Shown piece after piece: positions 7,364 through 14,662 of a stretch of 64,000 nucleotides of DNA; position 1 is the first letter of the stretch, and the number at the start of each line of letters is the position of its first letter. The notes beneath the pieces were generated by a model. That model was not told where the DNA came from. It was given only the letters and a program-made list of their open reading frames with translations, and did not search any database. Both the position numbers and the translations under genes were made by a program. The DNA comes from CAIWHR01 sp963788185 (GTDB lineage: Bacteria; Pseudomonadota; Gammaproteobacteria; Burkholderiales; Casimicrobiaceae): positions 28,307-92,306 of the forward strand of contig CAWBGE010000019.1 in assembly GCA_963788185.1 (NCBI GenBank), given 5' to 3'.

Positions 7364-9070
7364 ATGAAAGTCGTCATCGTCGGCGGAGTCGCCGGTGGAG
7401 CGTCGTGCGCAGCACGCCTGCGCCGTCTGGATGAGAAGGCCGAGATCGTGATGGTCGAGCGCGGCCCTTACGTGTCGTACGCAAACTGCGGGTTGCCGTA
7501 CCACGTCGGCGGCGTGATCGAGGAAGAGTCGAGCCTGCTGGTCGCGGACGCGGCGACGTTTCGCGCGCAATTCGCGATCGACGCCCGCACCGGCTGCGAG
7601 GCGGTGGCAATCTCGCCGGCCGAGAAGACGGTGCAGCTGCGCGACGTCGCCAGCGGCGAGGTGCGCACCGAGTCCTACGACAAACTGGTGCTGTCGCCGG
7701 GCGCGACGTCGATCCGCCCTCCGCTGCCCGGCATCGACCTGCCCGGCATCTTCCAGGTGCGCACGGTGCCTGACGCGCGGGCGATCCGCGAGTGGATCGA
7801 ACGCGGATCGGAATTCCTGTCGGGCATGCACAAGTACTCCGGCTTCCAGACCCTGCGGCCGAAGACGCGCGCCGTTGTCATCGGCGGCGGCTTCATCGGC
7901 CTGGAGACGGCCGAGAACCTGGTGCACCGCGGCTTCGACGTCACGGTGATCGAGATGGCCACGCAGGTGCTCAACCCGATGGACGTCGAAATGGCGCGCA
8001 TCGTCGAAGGCTTCGTGCAGCAGCACGGCCTGCGCCTGGTGCTGGGCGACGGCGTGGCTGCCTTCAAGCCCGCCGCCGGCGGCGCGATCGATGTCGAGAC
8101 GAAGTCGGGCAAGGTCCATCCCGCAGACATCGTGATCCTCGCGCTCGGCGTGCGCCCGGACACCGCGCTCGCGAAGGGGGCCGGCCTGGCGATCGGCGAG
8201 CGCGGTGGCATCCGGGTCGACGAGCAGATGCGCACCAGTCAGCCGGACATCTTCGCGGTGGGCGATGCGGTCGAGGTCAAGGACTTCGTCACCGGCGAGT
8301 GGAGCCTTGTCGCGCTGGCGGGCCCCGCCAACCGACAGGGGCGCATCGCCGCCGACGTGATCGCCGGCCGCGACTCGCGCTTCCGTGGCACGCAAGGCAC
8401 CTCGGTTATCGGCCTGTTCGGCGCAGCGGCGGCCTGGGTTGGCGCCAGCCGCAAGACGCTCGAGCGGCGCGGCGACAAGGACTTCGAGGAGATCGATCTC
8501 TTCCCGAACTCGCATGCCGGTTACTACCCCGGCGCCAAGCCGATCGCGATGAAGGTGCTGTTCCGCAAGTCCGACGGTCGCCTGCTGGGCGCGCAGGCGG
8601 TGGGTCACGATGGCGTGGACAAGCGCGTCAGCGTGCTCGCGGCCTATCTGCAGATGGGCGCCACGGTCCACGACCTCGGGCAGGCCGAGCTCTGCTACGC
8701 GCCGCAGTTCGGCAGCGCCAAGGATCCGGTGAACTTTGCCGGCATGATGGCCGGCAACGTGCTGCGCGACGACATGCCACTCAGCCACTGGTCGACCGCC
8801 AGGACCGGCTTTGTGCTCGACGTGCGACAGCCGCCGGAGCTGGCGGTCGAGGCAGTTCCCGGCGCGGTCAACATCCCGCTGCCCGAGTTGCGCAAGAGGC
8901 TCGGCGAGCTGCCGCGCGACCGCGAGATCCATGTGGTGTGCCGGTCCGGCCAGCGCGCCTATTACGCGACACGCATCCTGCTGCAACACGGCTTCAAGGC
9001 ACGCACCATCTCGGGCGGCATGCTCTCGCTGGCGCATCAGCAGTTGCTCGATGCGCCGTCGAAACGCTGA
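7364..9070 (+). CDS. CoA-disulfide reductase-rhodanese fusion (NADH-dependent persulfide reductase type)
   Basis: 568 aa. The FAD-binding motif GGVAGGAS is at residues 7-14. NCGLPY with Cys42 is the single redox cysteine typical of CoA-disulfide reductases. A second nucleotide motif, VIGGGFIGLE, binds NAD(P)H, and IFAVGDAVE contacts FAD. After a dimerisation domain, a rhodanese domain occupies about residues 475-568 with catalytic Cys526 in VVCRSGQRA. Enzymes of this architecture (CoADR-RHD/Npsr) reduce polysulfide, CoA-persulfide or CoA-disulfide in the cytoplasm and serve sulfur-compound handling and thiol redox balance. The ATG at 7364 has GAAGGAAG upstream. It appears to stand alone. Confidence 0.9.
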   Translation: MKVVIVGGVAGGASCAARLRRLDEKAEIVMVERGPYVSYANCGLPYHVGGVIEEESSLLVADAATFRAQFAIDARTGCEAVAISPAEKTVQLRDVASGEVRTESYDKLVLSPGATSIRPPLPGIDLPGIFQVRTVPDARAIREWIERGSEFLSGMHKYSGFQTLRPKTRAVVIGGGFIGLETAENLVHRGFDVTVIEMATQVLNPMDVEMARIVEGFVQQHGLRLVLGDGVAAFKPAAGGAIDVETKSGKVHPADIVILALGVRPDTALAKGAGLAIGERGGIRVDEQMRTSQPDIFAVGDAVEVKDFVTGEWSLVALAGPANRQGRIAADVIAGRDSRFRGTQGTSVIGLFGAAAAWVGASRKTLERRGDKDFEEIDLFPNSHAGYYPGAKPIAMKVLFRKSDGRLLGAQAVGHDGVDKRVSVLAAYLQMGATVHDLGQAELCYAPQFGSAKDPVNFAGMMAGNVLRDDMPLSHWSTARTGFVLDVRQPPELAVEAVPGAVNIPLPELRKRLGELPRDREIHVVCRSGQRAYYATRILLQHGFKARTISGGMLSLAHQQLLDAPSKR

Positions 9071-9144
9071 CGTCGTTGTGTCGGCCGGCAATGTCAGTCA
9101 GGCGTTGGGCTGGTGCCAAGGGGGCTTCAAGAGGATCGGCGTGA

Positions 9145-10575
9145 TCAAGCGCTTGAACCCGAGATGCGCTTGGTGTGGCGGAAGAAGTCGTCGGGATCGT
9201 ACTTGCGCTTCAGCGCGGCGAGCCGGTCCAGGGTGGATCGGCCGTACGCGGCCTCGATGCGGTCCGCGCCCTCTTCTTCGGTAAGAAAGTTGATGTAGGT
9301 GCCGCCCGTCGAGCAGGACCGTGTCGCTTCGAAGCAATCTCGGGCCCACTTGACGTTCACAGCGTCGTCGTCAGGCTTCTCCCAGGAGCCGGCGATGTTG
9401 AGCACATACGCCGCATCGCGGTTGCCCGCCGGCGAGTGTTCGGCGGGAAGCTCGCCCAATGCCCCCTGGATCTGGAACAGCAGGATGGCCGAATGCGGCG
9501 ATGCGATGCGGCCCGCGTGGTCGACGGCGAGCCGAATCATCTCCGGTCCAATGCGCGGTAGGTAGTGCGACTTCCAGTAGTACCGGCGCCCCTTCGGCTG
9601 CGTCGCGTCGAGCAGGCTCTGCATCTGCGTGTAGGGCCGCCGCGTGATGATGTCGGCCACCGGATCGCCGAGCTTGCGCAGCGCGGTCAGCGCCTCTTCG
9701 CCCTCCCCTGCATTTCCGGAATGGCAGATGAAGATGGCGGCGATCGGCTTGCCGTGGATCTCCTTCGGCAGCCAGGGTGCGGGCGGCGCGATGCGCAGCA
9801 CGGCCACGCTGGTCAACTCGCGCGGCGCTGCGGCGCTGAACGCGCGGTAGGCGTCGAGGACCATCCGGGCGTCCTCGCCGCGCCAGGCAATCGCGCCGCC
9901 CAGGATTTCGGGCCCGACCGGAAAGAGCCGGTACTCGAACGACGTGACGATCCCGAAGTTGCCGCCGCCCCCACGGAGCGCCCAGAACAGGTCCTCGTTC
10001 TCGTCTGCGGACACGCGCAGGACCGCGGCATCGGCGGTCACCACCTCCATGGAGACGAGGGTGTCGCAGGTCCAGCCATGGCGACGGGTGAGGTAGCCGA
10101 ACCCGCCACCGACGGTGAGCCCGGCGATGCCCGTGGCCGACACGAAACCGAGCACCGCGGCGAGCCCGTGGAGCTGGGTCTCCCGATCGACATCGGTCAG
10201 TGTGCAGCCTGCCTGTGCGCGCGCCGTGCGGCTCGCCGGGTCCACCCATACGCCTCGCAGCAGCGACATGTCGATCATGAGGCCACCCTCGCAGACCGCA
10301 AGCCCGGCGATGTTGTGGCCGCCGCCGCGAACGGATACGAGCAGCCGGTGCTGGTGCGCGAAACGAACGGCTTGCACGACGTCGACGGTCCCGGTGCAAC
10401 GCACGATCAGGCCGGGGTGCCGATCGATCGTCGCATTCCAGATCCTGCGCGACTCTTCGTACGCCGCGTCGTCGGGGGTCAGCACGGGGCCTCTGAATCC
10501 GGCCTTGAACGACTGAAGGACCTCCGGAGAGATCTCCACCGCCCTACCATCCATTGCTGCGAGCCTGATCGTCAT
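9145..10575 (-). CDS. Berberine-bridge-type FAD-linked oxidase
   Basis: 476-aa FAD-binding (PCMH) oxidase. RGGGHNIAG near residue 80 contains the histidine that usually carries covalent FAD. The second covalent site of the berberine bridge family (a Cys) is replaced by Ser/Ala in the SATGIAGLTVGGG region, so mono-covalent flavin is expected. The C-terminal BBE motif has TYINF, Y-G-R and KRKYDPDDFF. The ATG at 10575 overlaps the egtD stop (ATGA), so it is co-translated with egtD and lies last in the ergothioneine cluster. Substrates of such oxidases are alcohols, sugars or alkaloid-like amines; a link to ergothioneine is inference from coupling. No signal peptide is seen. Confidence 0.85.
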   Translation of the reverse strand: MTIRLAAMDGRAVEISPEVLQSFKAGFRGPVLTPDDAAYEESRRIWNATIDRHPGLIVRCTGTVDVVQAVRFAHQHRLLVSVRGGGHNIAGLAVCEGGLMIDMSLLRGVWVDPASRTARAQAGCTLTDVDRETQLHGLAAVLGFVSATGIAGLTVGGGFGYLTRRHGWTCDTLVSMEVVTADAAVLRVSADENEDLFWALRGGGGNFGIVTSFEYRLFPVGPEILGGAIAWRGEDARMVLDAYRAFSAAAPRELTSVAVLRIAPPAPWLPKEIHGKPIAAIFICHSGNAGEGEEALTALRKLGDPVADIITRRPYTQMQSLLDATQPKGRRYYWKSHYLPRIGPEMIRLAVDHAGRIASPHSAILLFQIQGALGELPAEHSPAGNRDAAYVLNIAGSWEKPDDDAVNVKWARDCFEATRSCSTGGTYINFLTEEEGADRIEAAYGRSTLDRLAALKRKYDPDDFFRHTKRISGSSA

Positions 10576-11564
10576 CGGAGACCTGCGGGTCGCGCAAGAA
10601 AGACGGAAAACCACTTCCGCTCGTCGGTCCAGGCAGCCTCGACCGCGAAGCCGGCGCGCTCGAGCAACGCGGCGAAATCGGCCTCCCGATATTTGTAGGA
10701 GTTCTCGGTGTGGATTCTGTCGCCCGCCATGAAGGCGCGCCGGCCACCCGGCCAGTTCAATTCGATCGCGTGGCGTGCCTCGACGTGCATTTCGATTCTG
10801 CTGTGCACCGCGTCGAAGGTCGACACATGCCGCCAATCGGTGACCGCGAAGTCGGTGCCCGCTATGCGATTCGCGTTGCGCAGCACATTGAGGTTGAAAG
10901 CTGCCGTTACGCCGAGCGCGTCATCGTAAGCCGATTCGAGCGTCGCAACGTCCTTCACCAGATCGACGCCGATCAACAATCCTCCCGACTCGCCGATCGT
11001 CGCGCACAACATCGAAAGAAACGTCTGCGCTTCGCCCGGCGTGAAATTCCCGATCGACGAACCGGGATAGTGGAACAGCCGCGGCGCAGACGGGGCTACC
11101 GATGCGAACGAGAGGGTACGGGTGAAATCGGCGACCATGCCCAGCATCGGCATTTCCGGGAAGCGTGCCTGCAAGCCCTCCAGGGACTGCCGGAGGTACT
11201 GTGCAGAGATGTCCACGGCGACATACTGCTGCGGCTTGAACGCGGCGAAGAGCCGCGAGGCCTTGACGCAGTCGCCAGCGCCCAGGTCGACGATCGTGCA
11301 ACCTTGGCTGCCGAAGGTGGATGCCATCTCCGAGACGCTCGCGGCCATGATCGCCGTCTCGGTGCGCGTCAGGTAGTACTCGTCGAGCACCGTGATGGCT
11401 GCGAACAGCTGCGAGCCCAGGGAATCGTAGAAGAACTTCGACGCGATGAAGGGGCGCGGTCCGCGCAACCCGGCGAGCAGTTCCTGCCGATCGGCTTCCG
11501 GCGACGCGCCATGCTCCAGCTGCGCCTGATACCGCGGGATGTTGTCTGCTTTGGGAAGAGGCAC
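10572..11564 (-). CDS. egtD: L-histidine N-alpha-methyltransferase EgtD
   Basis: 330 aa, the usual length for EgtD, which trimethylates histidine to hercynine with S-adenosylmethionine in the first step of ergothioneine synthesis. Recognisable parts are the N-terminal substrate segment SKFFYDSLGSQLFAAIT followed by EYYLTRTE, the SAM-binding IVDLGAGDCVKASRLF, YVAVDISAQYL, FHYPGSSIGNF, and the C-terminal HVEARHAIEL. All are typical of the EgtD (DUF2260) family. It lies downstream of egtB and a VOC gene on the same strand and overlaps the start of the FAD oxidase by 4 nt. No egtA, egtC or egtE lies in the cluster, as is usual outside actinobacteria. Confidence 0.93.
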   Translation of the reverse strand: MPLPKADNIPRYQAQLEHGASPEADRQELLAGLRGPRPFIASKFFYDSLGSQLFAAITVLDEYYLTRTETAIMAASVSEMASTFGSQGCTIVDLGAGDCVKASRLFAAFKPQQYVAVDISAQYLRQSLEGLQARFPEMPMLGMVADFTRTLSFASVAPSAPRLFHYPGSSIGNFTPGEAQTFLSMLCATIGESGGLLIGVDLVKDVATLESAYDDALGVTAAFNLNVLRNANRIAGTDFAVTDWRHVSTFDAVHSRIEMHVEARHAIELNWPGGRRAFMAGDRIHTENSYKYREADFAALLERAGFAVEAAWTDERKWFSVFLARPAGLR

Positions 11565-11655
11565 GATGGTCCCCGGCGGCGGTCACCGGCTCGGTGCCCG
11601 GCGAACGCCCAGTCGCTACGGCAGAGCCGGCGAAAGAGCGTTCGATCGGCTCACG

Positions 11656-12036
11656 TCAACCGAGATCCTCGTGTATGCAGAGAAGGTTGCCCTCGGTGTC
11701 CTTGAACCATGCAGCTTTTTCCGAGCCGAGTACGCAAACGTGATCGACAGTCCTGAGCCCCGGGAAATCGTAATTCTCGAACACGACGCCCCTGGACTCG
11801 AGGTCGACGATCTCGGATCCGATGTCGGCGACCCGGAAACTGACAGCCGTATGCTCCGCCTTGGTTCCCTCCGGCTTCGGAAACAGCGCCAGCGTGGCGT
11901 CTCCGCAGGCGTACTTGAACTTGCCGTCGGCCGAACTGCCGAGCGGCCGCAACCCAAGCTTTGCTTCGTAGAAGTGCCGCGCCCGCGCGAGGTCGATCAC
12001 CGGGAGCATGGTCGTAATCGGGGCTTTTTCGAGCAT
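11656..12036 (-). CDS. VOC/glyoxalase-family protein
   Basis: A 126-aa single-module vicinal-oxygen-chelate protein with two beta-alpha-beta-beta-beta units. It begins TTMLPVIDLARARHFYEAKLGL and ends in the family pattern AWFKDTEGNLLCIHED, whose last Glu is a typical metal ligand. The ATG at 12036 follows GGAGG. It lies between egtB and egtD in the same direction (131 and 91 bp gaps), so it is probably part of that transcript. The role is unknown: members of the superfamily include glyoxalases, dioxygenases and resistance proteins. In this context a function in thiol or hercynine chemistry is possible but unproven. Confidence 0.82.
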   Translation of the reverse strand: MLEKAPITTMLPVIDLARARHFYEAKLGLRPLGSSADGKFKYACGDATLALFPKPEGTKAEHTAVSFRVADIGSEIVDLESRGVVFENYDFPGLRTVDHVCVLGSEKAAWFKDTEGNLLCIHEDLG

Positions 12037-12166
12037 AGGTTCCTCCACTCTCGAACATCCGCAATGTTTGGCCGCCCGGCCGCCATCCGGCCCTCCATGA
12101 CCCCTCGGCCGCAACCCGATCATGCGCGCCCCCGTCGGATAAGAAAACGCTGCCGACAGCGTGGGT

Positions 12167-13447
12167 TTACGTTGCGTCGCGCGCCAGCCTCAACCCTGCG
12201 AACTGCCAGCGCTGGTGCGGATAGAAGAAGTTGCGGTAGGTCGGTCGAACGTGCCCTGCCGGCGTCACGCAGGAGCCGCCGCGCAACACGTACTGGCCGC
12301 ACATGAATTTGCCGTTGTACTCGCCGACGGCGCCGGCCGCGACCTTGAAGCCCGGATACGCGTCGTAGGCGCTTGCCGTCCACTCCCAGACATCGCCGTA
12401 GACCTGGTGCAGCGGTGTTTGCCCGTCAGCAAGCGCCGGGGACGGCCGAAAGCGGCCCGTCGAGGCAAACCGACCGGCGACCGGTTGGGCGCGGGCCGCC
12501 ACTTCCCACTCGAACTCGGTCGGCAAACGGGCGCCCTTCCAGCGCGCAAAGGCATCGGCTTCGAAGTACGAGATCTGCGACACCGGCGCCGCGGGTTCGA
12601 CCCGACGCTCGCCCGACAGCGTCATCTGCCACCAGGTTCCGTCACGCTGTTCCCAATAGAGAGGCGCCTGCCAGCGGTCGGCTTGCACCCGCGCCCAGCC
12701 GTCGGAAAGCCACAACTGCGGCGACCGATAGCCGCCGTCGACGATGAACTCGATCCACTCCTCAACGGTGACCGGCCGGTTCGCCAGCCGATAGGGCGCA
12801 AGCAGGATCGCGTGGCGCGGCCGCTCGCAGTCGAAGGCGAATTCCGCCCCCGCATGCCCGATGTCGAAACGCCCCCCCGGGAAGTCGATCCATTCCGGCT
12901 CCCGGGCCGCGTCGGCGCAGTCGGCATCGCATGTCGCGCGATAGACCGGTCGCAGCGGATTCTGGGCGAAAAGGTGCAAGAGGTCGGTCAGCAACAACTC
13001 CTGATGCTGCTGTTCATGCTGAATGCCGAGTTCGATGAGGTCGAGCGCCGACTGTGGAAGCGAGCCGCCTGCCAGGCCTCGGAGCGCGTCGTCGACACGA
13101 CACCGATAATCGACGATCTCGACCAGCGTCGGGCGCGTCAGCAGGCCCCGCGACGGGCGCGGATGGCGCGGACCGACCGCGTCGTAATACGAGTTGTACA
13201 GGTAGCGGTACCGCGGGTCGACCGGGCGGTAGCCGGGCGCGTAGGAAGCAAGTACGAATTCCTCGAAGAACCAGGTCGTGTGCGCGAGATGCCACTTTGC
13301 CGGGCTGGCATCCTCCATCGACTGGACGGTCGCGTCGGCATCGGTGAGCCCCGCCGTCAAGGCGATCGTCTGGACTCGGCAGTCGAGCAGACGATTCGCC
13401 AGTGCAGCCGGCGAGCAGCGATCGACGTCAGGTTCGCGCAGCGGCAT
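12167..13447 (-). CDS. egtB: Ergothioneine sulfoxide synthase EgtB
   Basis: 426 aa. The N-terminal DinB-like domain carries the iron-binding histidines: His56 in WHLAHTT, and His144 and His148 in GIQHEQQHQE. The C-terminal formylglycine-generating-type (FGE-sulfatase) domain has SYFEADAFARWKGARLPTEFEWE, DVWEWTAS and VLRGGSC ending in TYRNFFYPHQRW. EgtB is a non-heme iron enzyme that joins hercynine to cysteine or gamma-glutamylcysteine with O2. With no egtA or egtC nearby a cysteine-using enzyme is likelier, but that is inference. The ATG at 13447 follows GGAGGGAGG. It is the first gene of the ergothioneine cluster, with egtD 600 bp downstream. Confidence 0.94.
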   Translation of the reverse strand: MPLREPDVDRCSPAALANRLLDCRVQTIALTAGLTDADATVQSMEDASPAKWHLAHTTWFFEEFVLASYAPGYRPVDPRYRYLYNSYYDAVGPRHPRPSRGLLTRPTLVEIVDYRCRVDDALRGLAGGSLPQSALDLIELGIQHEQQHQELLLTDLLHLFAQNPLRPVYRATCDADCADAAREPEWIDFPGGRFDIGHAGAEFAFDCERPRHAILLAPYRLANRPVTVEEWIEFIVDGGYRSPQLWLSDGWARVQADRWQAPLYWEQRDGTWWQMTLSGERRVEPAAPVSQISYFEADAFARWKGARLPTEFEWEVAARAQPVAGRFASTGRFRPSPALADGQTPLHQVYGDVWEWTASAYDAYPGFKVAAGAVGEYNGKFMCGQYVLRGGSCVTPAGHVRPTYRNFFYPHQRWQFAGLRLARDAT

Positions 13448-13561
13448 TGAGCCTCCCTCCTCGGATGTCGCGCACCCGCTTTGCTCGTCAATCTAAGGGA
13501 GATCGGGTCGGACTACAACCCGGACGCGCTGGAATGTCGACAGCGAAACCGGCGCCGACGC

Positions 13562-14659
13562 TCAGCCGGTGCCGTTCGCGCGACCGCCGAACACGATGCA
13601 GACTGGACTGCCGGTCCTGGCCACCACGCGCCCGTGGTCCAGCGCGCCGGATGCGGTGTCGACGGGCAACTGCCAGATGTCGTCGCTCTCTTCATTGGCG
13701 ACAAATAGCGAGCGCCCTTCCGGGCTCAGCGCGAAGAACCGCGGTGTCCTGCCGCAGCTTGGCTGCCACCCGACCGGGTTCAGCCGGCCGCTCGACGGTA
13801 CGACCGCAAAGGCACCGATGCTGTCGTGACCACGGTTCGATACATAGACAAAGCGCCCATCCGCTGAGGTTTCGATTTCCGCAGCGCGATTGTTGGCGAC
13901 CCAGGTATCAGGCAATGACGACAGGACCTGGAATGGCTGCAATCGTCCGGATGCCGCGTCAAATCGGCAGGCGTTGACCGTCGAATCGAGTTCGTTGACG
14001 ACATAGGCGAAGCCGTTATCGGGGTGGAAGGCGATGTGGCGCGGCCCGGCCGCTTCCCGCGTCGCCATGGTCGCCGTCGTCGCCGCGGCGAGCTTTCCAT
14101 CTTCGGCATCGAGCCGGAAGACGAACACCCGATCGAGGCCCTTGTCCGGCACGGCGATGAAGCGGCCACTGCGGTCGAAGACAACCTGATGCGGCTTCGC
14201 AAACGGCTGCTCCGTGCGATGGGGGCCGATCGCGCCCGAAAGCGTGACGAGATCACACGGCGCGTGCAACTCGCCGCGGGCTCCGATCGGAAGTACCGCA
14301 AGGGTCGAAGTGAGATGATTGGCGACGACAATGAAGCGATTGGTCGGATCGATCGCCAGGTGAACGGGGTTCTTGCCTCCCGTCGCCACCCGGTTGGTGA
14401 ATTCGAGCTTTCCGGTGATCGGGTCGATGCGAAATGCGCTGATCTCGGTCTGATCCCCGTGGACCGCGTACAGGTGCCGGTTGCTGCGATCCGGCGCCAG
14501 GAACGAAGGGTTGACGAGGTCGCTCAGGACCTGCACGGGCTCCCAATCGACTGCGTCGGGAGTCACTCGATACACCGTTATGCCGGCACCGCGCGCGTTG
14601 CGTTCCCGCGTGGTTCTGGAGCCGACGTAGGCGAAATAGGGATTGGGTCGCTGGATCAT
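13562..14659 (-). CDS. Lactonase-family beta-propeller protein
   Basis: A 365-aa seven-bladed propeller of the 6-phosphogluconolactonase (Pgl, YbhE-like) family. Repeated blades read like LAIDPTNRFIVVANH, IAFHPDNGFAYVVNE and FALSPEGRSLFVANEE. There is no signal peptide, so it is cytoplasmic. Its ATG lies 3 nt after the aconitase stop, so the two are co-translated. Hydrolysis of a sugar lactone or another cyclic ester is known for relatives; the true substrate is unknown. Coupling to an aconitase rather than to the pentose-phosphate pathway suggests a lactone of a tricarboxylic or hydroxy acid, which is inference. Confidence 0.85.
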   Translation of the reverse strand: MIQRPNPYFAYVGSRTTRERNARGAGITVYRVTPDAVDWEPVQVLSDLVNPSFLAPDRSNRHLYAVHGDQTEISAFRIDPITGKLEFTNRVATGGKNPVHLAIDPTNRFIVVANHLTSTLAVLPIGARGELHAPCDLVTLSGAIGPHRTEQPFAKPHQVVFDRSGRFIAVPDKGLDRVFVFRLDAEDGKLAAATTATMATREAAGPRHIAFHPDNGFAYVVNELDSTVNACRFDAASGRLQPFQVLSSLPDTWVANNRAAEIETSADGRFVYVSNRGHDSIGAFAVVPSSGRLNPVGWQPSCGRTPRFFALSPEGRSLFVANEESDDIWQLPVDTASGALDHGRVVARTGSPVCIVFGGRANGTG

Positions 14660-14662
14660 GGC

